This document shows positions 48,887-57,569 of a stretch of 64,000 bases of DNA, in pieces (within the stretch, counting starts at the first letter, position 1; every line of letters starts with the position of its first letter). The DNA comes from Mitsuaria sp. WAJ17 (GTDB lineage Bacteria; Pseudomonadota; Gammaproteobacteria; Burkholderiales; Burkholderiaceae_C). The notes beneath the pieces were generated by a model. The model was not told the origin of the DNA, made no database searches, and saw only the letters and a list, made by a program, of their open reading frames with translations. The translations under genes and the position numbers were made by a program. The stretch lies in contig NZ_JACJUG010000021.1 of the NCBI RefSeq assembly GCF_014174515.1, positions 1 through 64,000 of the forward strand, read 5' to 3'.

Positions 48887-50452
48887 TTGAGACTGTTCCA
48901 GAGCTCCTTGCGCAATGCGGTCATCCTCGCACTCGGGGTTGGTCTGCTCGTGCCCACCAGCCTCGTGCTGATGTATGACTGGCAGGCCTCGCGGCACACC
49001 GCGATGGAGGACCTGCGGCGTGACCTGGGCCGCACGGTCGAGGTGCTGGCGCTGTCACTGTCCGAACCCATCTGGCAGGTGTCGGCCGAGCTGGCTCAGC
49101 CCATGATCGACGCCCAGACCAGCGACCCCCGCTTCGTGCGCGTGCTGGTGATCGAGCCCAACAACGCCCAGCCCTTCATCCAGATGCAGCGCCCGGACCC
49201 TGATCCGGACCTGACCCTCACCCTCACCCGCCCCGTCACCCGCGACGGCCGCGAGATCGCCCAGCTGACGGTGGCCATGAGCGCCGCGCCGCTGCTGGAG
49301 GCCAAGCAGAACGAGGCCTGGCGGGCTCTGGCGCGCTCGGTGGGCATCCTGACGCTGTCCCTGGTGCTCATCCTGGGCGTGATGCAACGCCGCGTCCTGC
49401 ACCCCATGGACAAGCTCAGCCGCGCCGCCGAGGAGCTGGCAGCCGGTCGGCTGGACCAGCCCCTGGAGCTGCTGGGCGAGGACGAGATCGCTCGCGTGGG
49501 CATCGCGATGGAGCGCATGCGCCAGGCCCTGCTGCGCGCCTTCGAGGACCTGCGCGGCCATGCATCGACCCTGGAGGATCAGGTGGCCCAGCGCACCGCC
49601 GAGCTGACCTCCGCCAACAACGAGCTCACCATGGCCCTGGCCAACCTCAAGACTGCGCAGCGCGAGCTGGTGGAGTCCGAGAAGCTGGCTTCCCTGGGCC
49701 GCCTGGTGGCTGGCGTGGCCCACGAGCTGAACACGCCGCTGGGCAATGCCATGACCGTGGTCTCGGCCCTGGGCGACCGCTGGACCAAGCTGGACCAGAT
49801 GCTGGCCGACAACACCCCCATGCGCCGCAGCCAATTGGAGGAGCTGGTCAAGGACACCCGGCGCGGCCAGGACATCCTTCAGCGCAATGTGCAGAAGGCT
49901 GCCGACCTGGTCCGCGACTTCAAGCAGGTCGCCATCGACCAGACCACCGACTCCCGCCGCGACTTCGATCTCTCCCAGGTGATCGAGGACGTGCTGGTGA
50001 TGGTCGAGCCCAGCTTCAAGCACACGCCCTTCAAGATCGTCACCGACCTCGCCCGCGAACTGGAGATGAGCAGTTACCCCGGCGCCCTGGGCCAGGTGCT
50101 CACCAACCTGCTGATGAACGCCCTCGTGCACGGCTTCGAGGGTCGGGACGAAGGCATAGTGCGCGTGTCCTGCCGGCCTCACGGCGACGATCAGGTCGAG
50201 CTGGTCGTGGAGGACGATGGTCGCGGCATGGACGCCTCCATCGTGCGCAAGATCTTCGATCCCTTCTTCACCACCAAGCTGGGCAAGGGCGGATCGGGCC
50301 TGGGCATGCACATCGTGCACAACATCGTCACCAACGTGCTGGGCGGGCAGATCGAGGTCCAGTCCACGCCCGGCCAGGGTTCGCGCATGACCATGTTGAT
50401 GCCGCGCTCGGCACCGCTGCGCTCCAGCGCCGAGGACCTGATCACCCCCTGA
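48887..50452 (+). CDS. Membrane sensor histidine kinase with HAMP domain
   Basis: A 521-residue kinase starting at a TTG that follows GGGGGAGAG. Membrane helices at about 8-30 and 150-172 frame a periplasmic domain of about 115 residues. A HAMP segment (VLHPMDKLSRAAEELAAGRLDQPL) and a coiled coil lead to HisKA with His279 in GVAHELNTPLGNAM and a HATPase domain (DDGRGMD, GKGGSGLGMHIVHNI). It has no receiver. The HELNTPLGN box places it with the NtrB-like or DctB-like branch. No response regulator is adjacent. Confidence 0.9.
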   Translation: MRLFQSSLRNAVILALGVGLLVPTSLVLMYDWQASRHTAMEDLRRDLGRTVEVLALSLSEPIWQVSAELAQPMIDAQTSDPRFVRVLVIEPNNAQPFIQMQRPDPDPDLTLTLTRPVTRDGREIAQLTVAMSAAPLLEAKQNEAWRALARSVGILTLSLVLILGVMQRRVLHPMDKLSRAAEELAAGRLDQPLELLGEDEIARVGIAMERMRQALLRAFEDLRGHASTLEDQVAQRTAELTSANNELTMALANLKTAQRELVESEKLASLGRLVAGVAHELNTPLGNAMTVVSALGDRWTKLDQMLADNTPMRRSQLEELVKDTRRGQDILQRNVQKAADLVRDFKQVAIDQTTDSRRDFDLSQVIEDVLVMVEPSFKHTPFKIVTDLARELEMSSYPGALGQVLTNLLMNALVHGFEGRDEGIVRVSCRPHGDDQVELVVEDDGRGMDASIVRKIFDPFFTTKLGKGGSGLGMHIVHNIVTNVLGGQIEVQSTPGQGSRMTMLMPRSAPLRSSAEDLITP

Positions 50453-50529
50453 GCCGGCCCAGCGCTGCCGCAGCACCCACGCTCGCACCGGCATGCATTG
50501 CGGGACCTGTCGAGGCCCCTGCGAGGGCC

Positions 50530-51561
50530 TCAGTGGCCCTCGTTGCCCGCTTCCTGCTTCTCGGACTTCCTGCTGTCGTCTGAACCGGTGACGCGCTTGA
50601 ACAGATCGCCCAGCTTCACCGTGGTGCGCGTCTTGCCGCCGGCCGCAGGCTCCCCCCCGATCGGCGCTGCCGCGCGATTCGCCATGCGGAAGTTGAGGTA
50701 GCTCTCCGGCAGGGGCTCGCGCCAGAAGGCGTTGCTGGCGCCCTCGGACAGCTGAGCGGACAGCTCCGCCGCGTCAGTGGCTGAGGTGTAGATCTGGCCG
50801 TTGCCCAGCAGCATGCGCGGGTAGGAGCGGCGCTTGAAGTCTGGGCCCAGTGTGGCGATGAGCGTCTCGATGTCGCGGGTGGACTGGTTGCCGAGATCGC
50901 AGCTGCCGGCAGGCAGGTTGCCATAGCTCAGGGTGGCCCGGGTCAGGGTGCTGCGCCACACGGAGGCATTGTCCTTGGCACACCAGATGTTGGCGACGGT
51001 CGACAGGTTGACGTTCTTGCTGTTGTCCAGCGTGGTCGGCAGCACGTAGATGTCGGCGTCGATGCGGCTGTTCGGCGAGGCCAGCAGGCGCTCCAGCTTG
51101 ATGCAGAAAGGGCAGTCAAACGCCGAGAGCAGCAGCACCTTGGTCCCACCCTTGCCTTGCTGCAGATGGATCAGGCGCTCGAAGCGGATGTTCTTGATCA
51201 TGTCGCTGACCAGCACGCGCCGCTCGGCGTCGGACACAGGCTTGGCGCCCGCACCGGTCTCGACGAAATCGGTGATGTCACGGCTGTTGGTGGGCATCAC
51301 CAGCGAGGCGGCCTCGTTGATGTAGGCATGGCCCACGCCAGGCGCGCCCTCGCAGCGGTAGAGGCCGCGCACCACGGTCTCATTGATGGCCCCGGTGCAG
51401 ACAGGCGGGCTGAACTGCTTCACATAGGGCGCGAAGTTCTTGCGCACCTCGGCCACGCCGGCCTGCGCAGGCCGCGCCACCAGCGTCATGCACAGCAGGC
51501 CCAGCAGGAGTGCGGGCCAGGCCAGGCCGGGGTGAAGATGTCGGGGATGCGGGAGGTTCAT
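50530..51561 (-). CDS. DsbC/DsbG-like periplasmic thiol:disulfide interchange protein
   Basis: The ATG at 51559-51561 has GGAGCTGGC before it and gives 343 residues with a signal peptide ending VARPAQA. An N-terminal domain of about 85 residues (residues 35-105) resembles the DsbC dimerisation domain and has its own Cys pair (Cys55, Cys70). The thioredoxin-fold domain holds CPFC at 150-153 instead of the usual CGYC, the NIWCAKD motif with a third Cys, and a fourth Cys in AGSCDLG, both matched in DsbC. The C-terminus is a basic, Ser/Lys-rich tail. It probably isomerises disulfides in the periplasm. Confidence 0.78.
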   Translation of the reverse strand: MNLPHPRHLHPGLAWPALLLGLLCMTLVARPAQAGVAEVRKNFAPYVKQFSPPVCTGAINETVVRGLYRCEGAPGVGHAYINEAASLVMPTNSRDITDFVETGAGAKPVSDAERRVLVSDMIKNIRFERLIHLQQGKGGTKVLLLSAFDCPFCIKLERLLASPNSRIDADIYVLPTTLDNSKNVNLSTVANIWCAKDNASVWRSTLTRATLSYGNLPAGSCDLGNQSTRDIETLIATLGPDFKRRSYPRMLLGNGQIYTSATDAAELSAQLSEGASNAFWREPLPESYLNFRMANRAAAPIGGEPAAGGKTRTTVKLGDLFKRVTGSDDSRKSEKQEAGNEGH

Positions 51562-51628
51562 GCCAGCTCCATCAAACAGGAAGACGAACGCCCCGGACAA
51601 CCCCGGGGCAAGGGATGTGCGACCAGGA

Positions 51629-52384
51629 TCAGAGCGAGGGCTTGCCGGCGCGCCTGCCCTCGGCTTCCAGTGCCTTGTCGGACGCGGTGCTCAGCACCTT
51701 GTACCAGTCCAGGAAGGCGCCGACATCGACGGCGGCGATCACGTAGTCGTCCACCAGGCCATCCTGCTTGCGGGAGTTGGCGGTGATGCTGTAGGTGCGC
51801 GAACAGGCGGTCGTCGGGGCCAGCGGGTACTGCAGGCCGATGTAGAAGTCCGACACCGAGTAGCTCTTCAGTTCTTCGAAGCAGTTGCCGTTGCGGGGTT
51901 TGTCATAGACGTTGACCCATTCGATCTCCTTGCCGCCCTTCTCGTACATCCACTGCTGTTTGTACTGCTGCGGCCGGATGGCCTTGGGGTCGATGGGCCC
52001 GAACTTGCCCGCTGCCTCGCTGACCGCCTTGAGCGTCGGGCGGTTGTCCTTGATCTGCTCCGTCTTGGTAATGGACCACACCTTGTTGGTCAGCGGCGAG
52101 ACCCCGAAGGCGACGATGGTGCCGCCGGTGGTGTACTGGCCACCATACACGTGGTTGTCGAAGCTGCCCTTCATGCGGTCGATCGTCAGGTTCAGCGTCA
52201 TCTTGACGTTACGGACGAAGACCTTGTTCTGCTTGCCCGCCTCCAGGATCTTCAGGGCTTCATCTGCCGGCATGCCTAGGCGGAGACCGCCAATGTCGGG
52301 TCCTTCAGCAGCCTGGGCGGTGGCTGAAAAGGTCAAGGCCGCGATCACTGCAACAGTGCCGCGCAGGGCCATCGGGGTGGGCAT
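51629..52384 (-). CDS. Secreted protein of unknown function
   Basis: A 251-residue protein with a signal peptide (VAVIAALTFSATAQA) and a good GAGGA Shine-Dalgarno. The mature protein opens with DIGGLRLGMPADEALKILEA, a motif seen in many small periplasmic repeat-type proteins, and has two cysteines (GNCFEELK, TTACSRT) that likely pair. No catalytic motif is visible. It is transcribed 67 bp ahead of the DsbC-like gene, which suggests that it is a client or partner of that enzyme (inference). Confidence 0.72.
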   Translation of the reverse strand: MPTPMALRGTVAVIAALTFSATAQAAEGPDIGGLRLGMPADEALKILEAGKQNKVFVRNVKMTLNLTIDRMKGSFDNHVYGGQYTTGGTIVAFGVSPLTNKVWSITKTEQIKDNRPTLKAVSEAAGKFGPIDPKAIRPQQYKQQWMYEKGGKEIEWVNVYDKPRNGNCFEELKSYSVSDFYIGLQYPLAPTTACSRTYSITANSRKQDGLVDDYVIAAVDVGAFLDWYKVLSTASDKALEAEGRRAGKPSL

Positions 52385-52752
52385 GAAAGTTCCTCGTTCT
52401 CGGGAGGCGCATCGTCGTCGATGCTGGGTAGGGTCGCCGGTGCGGCGCCAGCAAGGCAGCGAACCGGGAGGGCGGATCCATTGACCACTGCCAAACGGCT
52501 GGAGTGGTGGCCTTTGCTGCGGCCAGCGCGGATTTCACGCGCTCCAGATTGCGCCAGGTATCCCCCGAAGAGGGGCTATTTGTATCGAGCTGCAAGCACA
52601 AACGCTGCGACCCGCGCCTGGCTCAGCCCCATGGGTTGACAGGCGCACGAACGGGCGAGTTTCGCCCATGCAGGCACCGGCCAGAACCCCATCACGCACG
52701 CATCCAGCCAAGCCAAGGCGGCCGCGCCGCGGTGCCCGTCACGGGCAGGGAC
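52385..52752. other. Intergenic region between carbonic anhydrase and secreted-protein genes
   Basis: About 370 bases with no gene I can support. It holds a TTGACA on the plus strand (around 52635) without a matching -10, and an inverted repeat GGGCGA-GTT-TCGCCC at 52653-52667 that could form a hairpin 86 bases after the carbonic anhydrase stop, without a T-run. The minus-strand reading frame at 52305-52601 overlaps the start of the secreted-protein gene and looks like a shadow. Confidence 0.5.
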
Positions 52753-53553
52753 TCAGCGCTTGGGCGCCCAGGCGTCGTCGATCTCATTGAAGAGGGCTCC
52801 GGCGTCGCGCTCGGCATCGCGCAGGTCGCGATAGGGGCCGGTACCGCTGTGCTCGGCCATGGAGGCCGGCACGAAGCGACCCTGCTGCACGTCGAAGACA
52901 TGCACCTCGCCGTCCTCGATCACATAGTGCCAGCCGTGCAGGGACAGCTTGCCCTGCTCCACGCGGCTGCGCACCATGGGGTAGTCCATCAGGCGCTCCA
53001 ACTGCAGGACAACGGAGCGTTCCTCGGTGCGCCGCAGGGCCTCTGGAGTGGGTTGCACGGGCAGTGCGGCCTCACGGCCCATGTCCAGCCAGGCCTTGAG
53101 GTTGCGGGCCTCGGCCGGCACGTCGCCGTACAGAGCGCGGATGCCGCCGCAATGGCTGTGGCCGCAGACGATGATGTGCTTCACCTCCAGCGCCAGCACC
53201 GCGTACTCGATGGCCGCGGCCGTGCCGTGGTGGCCCACCCATTGCCGGTCCCCTCCCCCCGCTTCCAGGTGCTGGCAGGCGCGATGCTCGGCCCGGTGCT
53301 CGGCGTCATCGCAGCTGCGGTCCTCCAGCGTGCCGTCATAGGGCGGCACGAAGGCTGCCACGTTGCGCACCAGGAAGAGCTCGCCCGGACCGGCTCCCGT
53401 GAGCATGTAGGGCACGATGCGGGAGTCCGAGCAGCCGATGAACAGCGTGCTCGGGTGCTGGCCCTGCTCGACGAGGTCGCGGAAGCGCGCCTCGTACTGC
53501 GGGAAGTAGTCCTTGTTGAAGCGCCGCAGGCGGGCGAGCAGTTCGTCCGGCAT
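52753..53553 (-). CDS. Beta-carbonic anhydrase (nar operon-associated)
   Basis: A 266-residue zinc enzyme that interconverts CO2 and bicarbonate. The zinc ligands are Cys41 (in CSDSR, with Asp43 and Arg45), His132 and Cys135 (in CGHSHCGG). An extra segment of about 30 residues (around 75-106) sits between VPPYDG and GHHGTAAAIEYAV, which are normally almost adjacent; it holds Cys81, His86, His90, Cys93 and His95. The gene starts 16 bp after the stop of the PpiC gene, so it is probably the last gene of the nar operon. Catalytic residues are otherwise intact. Confidence 0.88.
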   Translation of the reverse strand: MPDELLARLRRFNKDYFPQYEARFRDLVEQGQHPSTLFIGCSDSRIVPYMLTGAGPGELFLVRNVAAFVPPYDGTLEDRSCDDAEHRAEHRACQHLEAGGGDRQWVGHHGTAAAIEYAVLALEVKHIIVCGHSHCGGIRALYGDVPAEARNLKAWLDMGREAALPVQPTPEALRRTEERSVVLQLERLMDYPMVRSRVEQGKLSLHGWHYVIEDGEVHVFDVQQGRFVPASMAEHSGTGPYRDLRDAERDAGALFNEIDDAWAPKR

Positions 53554-53569
53554 GGCTGGGGTCCGCTGC

Positions 53570-54427
53570 TTACTGCACCAGGGGCGTATCGGCCTGGTTC
53601 AGGGAGACGCCCTGCAGCTGGGCCTGGCCGGCCAGCAGGTCCAGGTACTGGCGCATGGCGGTCACGCTCAGCTGGTGGCGCAGGAGCGCCGCCACGGAGC
53701 CGCGCACCTGATCGAAGGACGGCACCTCGCCAGCCTCGCGCTCGTCCACGCGCAGGATGTGGAAGCCATGCCGGCTACTCAGCAGGCGAGGCAGCACGCC
53801 CATGTGGCGATTGGCCTCGTCCTGGGCGAAGAGCACGCTGGCCACCTCCGGCAGGCAGTCCTCGCGCGTCAACCAGCCCAGGCCGCCCCCCTGCTCGCCG
53901 CTGGGGCAGTTGGAGTTCTCGGCCGCGGCCTTGGCAAAGGAGGCCTCGTCCTCGCAGCGCAGGCGCACCAGCAGGCCTTCGGCATGGGCGCGCAGGGCCG
54001 CCACGTCCACGCCAGGCGTCACCGCCAGCAGGATGTGGGCGGCGCGCACGCGCTCGCCGCGGGCGAAGCGCTGCGGGTGCGCCTCGTAGTAGCGCTTGCA
54101 GGCCGCATCATCCGGCTCGGGCAATTGGATCTCGCGCGCCAGCAGGGCCTCGATGGCCTCGCTGGCAGCCTCGCTGTGCACGCCGTCGATGGGGCCGGGA
54201 TCGCTGGCCGCCAGCAGGCCGGCACGCTGCGCCGCCTGGCGCAGCAGCTCGCCATAGGCACGCTGGCGCAGCTCTTCCTCGCCCAGCACCTCGCCCGCGC
54301 CATGCAGGGCCACATCATTCACGCGGGCCACCGCGATGGGCGCCAGCGTCTCAACGCCGCCGACTTCAGCTTCGGCATTGGACTTGCCACCACCGCAGCC
54401 GCAGCTGCCACCACCACATCCACTCAT
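53570..54427 (-). CDS. PpiC-type peptidyl-prolyl isomerase of the nar operon
   Basis: A 285-residue protein with a C-terminal parvulin domain (RAAHILLAVTPGVD, EQGGGLGWLTREDCLPEV, HGFHILRVDE). The N-terminus is an unusual Cys/Gly cluster, MSGCGGGSCGCGGGKSN, with four cysteines in ten residues. There is no signal peptide, so it should act in the cytoplasm. A similar isomerase gene follows narI in pseudomonads (the nifM-like gene) and in many betaproteobacteria, where it is thought to aid nitrate reductase folding. A strong AAGGAG site precedes the ATG. Confidence 0.88.
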   Translation of the reverse strand: MSGCGGGSCGCGGGKSNAEAEVGGVETLAPIAVARVNDVALHGAGEVLGEEELRQRAYGELLRQAAQRAGLLAASDPGPIDGVHSEAASEAIEALLAREIQLPEPDDAACKRYYEAHPQRFARGERVRAAHILLAVTPGVDVAALRAHAEGLLVRLRCEDEASFAKAAAENSNCPSGEQGGGLGWLTREDCLPEVASVLFAQDEANRHMGVLPRLLSSRHGFHILRVDEREAGEVPSFDQVRGSVAALLRHQLSVTAMRQYLDLLAGQAQLQGVSLNQADTPLVQ

Positions 54428-54459
54428 GGCTATCTCCTTGGGGTTTCAGCGTTGATGGT

Positions 54460-55206
54460 TCAGCGTTGCTGCGGCGTGGTGTGACCGGCCGGCAGGCTGA
54501 TGCGACGGCTGCGCACCAGCTGGTAGGGACGGAACACATAGGCCAGGGTGCCGAAGCCGCTCCACACATGCACAAGGCGGGTGAAGGGGAAGACCACAAA
54601 CACCGTCATCCCCAGGAACATGTGCAGCTTGAAGATCCAGGAGGCACTGGCCAGCAGCTCCACGGCGCCGCCGCGGAAGGTGACGATGCGCTGGGCCCAC
54701 TCGGCCAGCAGCATCATCATGCCGCCGTCCAGGTGCTGAGCCGACAGCGGGATGGTGGCCAGGCCCAGGGCCAGTTGGATCCAGAGCAGCACGAGCAGCA
54801 GGATGTCGCTGGTCTTGCTGTTGATGCGGATGCGCTCGTCCGACAGGCGGCGGTGCAACAGGATGCTCACGCCCGCGAAGCCGAGCAGCCCAGCGATGCC
54901 GCCGCTGATCATGGCCATCAGCTGCTTGTTGCCGGCGCTGATGAAGTGCTCGTAGAGGAAGTGCGGCGTCAGCATGCCCACGGTGTGGCCGAAGAAGAGG
55001 AAGAGCACACCCACGTGAAAGAGGTTGCTGCCCCAGCGCAGGCTGCCGGCGCGCAGCAGCTGCGAGGAGTCGCTCTTCCAGCTGTACTGGTCGCGGTCGA
55101 AACGCAGCAGGCTGCCGAGCAGGAACACGGTCAGGGCGATGTAGGGATAGACGCCGAAGAGGGCGAAATCCAGCGGTGAACTGGACAGGCTGGAAGCGGG
55201 GCTCAT
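54460..55206 (-). CDS. narI: Respiratory nitrate reductase gamma subunit (cytochrome b)
   Basis: The 248-residue membrane subunit has five helices and takes electrons from quinol. The heme b ligands are His64 and His74 in helix II (NLFHVG, FFGHTVG) and His195 and His213 in helix V (FKLHMFLG, RLVHVWS), as in E. coli. The C-terminus GTLAYVFRPYQLVRSRR is typical. It overlaps narJ by four bases (ATGA), so translation is coupled. Confidence 0.96.
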   Translation of the reverse strand: MSPASSLSSSPLDFALFGVYPYIALTVFLLGSLLRFDRDQYSWKSDSSQLLRAGSLRWGSNLFHVGVLFLFFGHTVGMLTPHFLYEHFISAGNKQLMAMISGGIAGLLGFAGVSILLHRRLSDERIRINSKTSDILLLVLLWIQLALGLATIPLSAQHLDGGMMMLLAEWAQRIVTFRGGAVELLASASWIFKLHMFLGMTVFVVFPFTRLVHVWSGFGTLAYVFRPYQLVRSRRISLPAGHTTPQQR

Positions 55207-55916
55207 GCGCGCACTCCTTGCTTTTGGGTTTCTTGACGACGGACGATGTGCACAGGCTGCGGTGAGCCAGGCTTGCTCTGGCCGCGCGAGCTGCAGCCAT
55301 CGAAGGCGGCGGGCTCGACCCAGGCCTCGTCCAGGGGTTCATCGACGGTGATCTGCACGGCCTGCGGCGTCTCGCCCGCCAGCTCCAGCACGGCGCCGAT
55401 GGCGGCCGCCCAGGGCTTGACGCCGCGCTTGATCAGCGCGCTGTGGATGGCGTTGAGGATGTGGGCCATCTCCGCCAGGAAGCCGGCCGCCAGCGCCGGG
55501 GGCTGCGTGGAGGCGAACTCCAGCACCACGGGCAGGTAGTCGGGCAATTCCTTGGCATCGAAGAAGACACCGGCGGACTCGTAGGTCTTGGCCAGATCGA
55601 CCAGTGCCGGGCCGCGCTCACGCGAATCGCCGTGCACATGCTCGAACAGGTGCAGGCTGCTGGCGCGGCCGCGGTCGAAGGTCTCCACGTATTCGGACTG
55701 CAGGGCGAAGCGGTCACGGGTCGCCATCCAGGCGATCAGGGACTCCAGCTCGCGCAGACGCTCAGCGCTCAAGGCGCTCTCCTCGCGCAGCGCGGACTGC
55801 AGCTCGGGCAGGGCCGCCAGCATCTCGTCGCTGGGGTAGTCCAGCAGCCGGGCCAGGACCCGGCAGCTGAGGCTCATGCCGCGCGACGCCATCTCAGATT
55901 TCGTTCGTTTCATCAT
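55203..55916 (-). CDS. narJ: Nitrate reductase molybdenum cofactor assembly chaperone
   Basis: A 237-residue TorD-family chaperone that holds NarG until the molybdenum cofactor and Fe-S clusters are inserted. FEHVHGDSRERGPAM-like text (here FEHVHGDSRERGPALVDL) and LPDYLPVVLEFAS are diagnostic. The start has GGAGACG directly before tandem ATG codons (55916 and 55913). The C-terminus overlaps narI. A palindromic element lies in the 127-bp gap to narH. Confidence 0.95.
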   Translation of the reverse strand: MMKRTKSEMASRGMSLSCRVLARLLDYPSDEMLAALPELQSALREESALSAERLRELESLIAWMATRDRFALQSEYVETFDRGRASSLHLFEHVHGDSRERGPALVDLAKTYESAGVFFDAKELPDYLPVVLEFASTQPPALAAGFLAEMAHILNAIHSALIKRGVKPWAAAIGAVLELAGETPQAVQITVDEPLDEAWVEPAAFDGCSSRGQSKPGSPQPVHIVRRQETQKQGVRA

Positions 55917-55987
55917 CGTCTCCTTGCTGCGCTTCCGCTGCGCCAGTCAGCGTTCGGCCGAGTGGGGCCTGAGGATCCGGCTCTGCC

Positions 55988-56029
55988 GGGCCTGCAGGCC
56001 CGCCCCCTCGAGGGGGCGCGCGCAGCGCG
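55988..56029. repeat. Compound palindromic element between narH and narJ
   Basis: Three inverted repeats lie end to end: GGGCCTGCAGGCCC (55988-56001), GCCCCCTCGAGGGGGC (56002-56017) and CGCGC-GCA-GCGCG (56017-56029). Together they would form stacked hairpins in the nar mRNA. The arrangement resembles dispersed intergenic repeats of Burkholderiales. There is no T-run, so it is probably a processing or stability element and not a terminator. Confidence 0.6.
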
Positions 56030-56043
56030 TAGGGGGTGGGTGT

Positions 56044-57567
56044 TCAGACCGTCGTTTTGATCGGGATGGTGCGCTTCTTGTCACCGCCGAAGAGACTCGT
56101 TTCGGTCTGGCCATCGGAGCAGCCGTTGCCAAAGCTGAAGCCGCAGCCGCCGCGCAGGTCATACGCATTCTCGGCGTACTCGCGGTGCGTGGTCGGGATG
56201 ACGAAGCGGTCCTCGTAGTTGGCGATGGCCATGACCTGGTACATGTCCTCGACCTCATTCTTCAGCAGGCCGACCTGATCCAGCACGGCCTTGTCCTCCA
56301 CGCCGTCCACATGCTTGCCGCGCTGGTAGGCGCGCATGGCCAGCATGCGCTCCAGGGCGCGCTCGACCGGCTTCACGTCACCGGCGGTGAGCATATTGGC
56401 CAGGTACTGCACGGGGATGCGCAGCTGCTTCACATCGGGGATCAGGCCGTTGACACCGACGTGGCCGGCGTTGGCCGCAGCGCTGATCGGCGAGAGCGGC
56501 GGCACGTACCAGACCATGGGCAGGGTGCGGTATTCCGGGTGCAGGGGCAAGGCCACCTTCCAGTCCACGGCCATCTTGTAGACCGGGCTCTTGCGGGCGG
56601 CAATCAGCCAGGCCTCGGGCACACCGTCCTTGCGGGCCTGTTCGATCACGGCCGGATCGTTGGGGTCCAGGAAGATGTCCAGCTGGGCCTGGTAGAGCTC
56701 CTTGTCGTCCTTGACGGACGCGGCCTGCTCGATGCGGTCCGCGTCATACAGCAGCACGCCCAGGTAGCGGATGCGACCCACGCAGGTCTCGGAGCAGACG
56801 GTGGGCTGGCCCGATTCGATGCGGGGGTAGCAGAACACGCACTTCTCGGCCTTGCCGCTCTGCCAGTTGTAATAGATCTTCTTGTAGGGGCAGCCCGAGA
56901 CGCACATGCGCCAGCCGCGGCACTTGTCCTGGTCGATCAGGACGATGCCGTCTTCCTCGCGCTTGTAGATCGAGCCCGAGGGGCAGGAGGCCACGCACGC
57001 CGGGTTGAGGCAGTGCTCGCACAGGCGCGGCAGGTACATCATGAAGGTGTTCTCGAACTGGCCGTAGATCTCCTTCTGCACGTTCTCGAAGTTGGCGTCC
57101 TTGCTGCGCTTGGAGAACTCACCGCCGAGGATTTCCTCCCAGTTCGGGCCCCACTGGATCTTCTCCATGCGCTGGCCCGTGATCAGGCTGCGCGGACGCG
57201 CGGTGGGCGCGGCCTTGGACTTCGGCGCCGACTGCAGGTGGTCGTAGTCGAAGGTGAAGGGCTCGTAGTAGTCGTCAATCTCGGGCAGGTTGGGATTGGC
57301 GAAGATGCGCATCAGCAGCTTCCACTTGCCACCCTGGCGGGGGACGATGCTGCCGTCGCTCTTGCGCATCCAGCCGCCGTGCCAGCGGTCCTGGTTCTCC
57401 CATTCCTTGGGATAGCCGATGCCCGGCTTGGATTCGACGTTGTTGAACCAGGCGTACTCCATGCCGGAGCGGTTGGTCCAGACGTTCTTGCAGGTGACGG
57501 AGCAAGTGTGGCAACCGATGCACTTGTCCAGGTTCAGCACCATGCCGATTTGTGCGCGAACTTTCAT
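56044..57567 (-). CDS. narH: Respiratory nitrate reductase beta subunit (Fe-S protein)
   Basis: The 507-residue electron-transfer subunit has four Cys clusters. The first is Cys16, Cys19, Cys22 and Cys26 in KCIGCHTCSVTCKNVW; later ones are CEHCLNPACVASCPSG and CRGWRMCVSGCPYKK. In the last, Trp replaces the second Cys of the motif, which is the known signature of the [3Fe-4S] centre next to three [4Fe-4S] centres. It links NarG to NarI. The N-terminus MKVRAQIGMVLNLDKCIG is as in E. coli. Confidence 0.97.
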   Translation of the reverse strand: MKVRAQIGMVLNLDKCIGCHTCSVTCKNVWTNRSGMEYAWFNNVESKPGIGYPKEWENQDRWHGGWMRKSDGSIVPRQGGKWKLLMRIFANPNLPEIDDYYEPFTFDYDHLQSAPKSKAAPTARPRSLITGQRMEKIQWGPNWEEILGGEFSKRSKDANFENVQKEIYGQFENTFMMYLPRLCEHCLNPACVASCPSGSIYKREEDGIVLIDQDKCRGWRMCVSGCPYKKIYYNWQSGKAEKCVFCYPRIESGQPTVCSETCVGRIRYLGVLLYDADRIEQAASVKDDKELYQAQLDIFLDPNDPAVIEQARKDGVPEAWLIAARKSPVYKMAVDWKVALPLHPEYRTLPMVWYVPPLSPISAAANAGHVGVNGLIPDVKQLRIPVQYLANMLTAGDVKPVERALERMLAMRAYQRGKHVDGVEDKAVLDQVGLLKNEVEDMYQVMAIANYEDRFVIPTTHREYAENAYDLRGGCGFSFGNGCSDGQTETSLFGGDKKRTIPIKTTV

Positions 57568-57569
57568 CG

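Noticed and set aside
52305-52601. Possible 98-residue minus-strand gene (MCLQLDTNSPSSGDTW)
   Set aside because: It overlaps the start of the secreted-protein gene in another frame, has no ribosome-binding site and no recognisable similarity.
56040-56055. TTGATCGGGATGGT as an FNR box
   Set aside because: It is inside the narH coding end and the right half does not match ATCAA.
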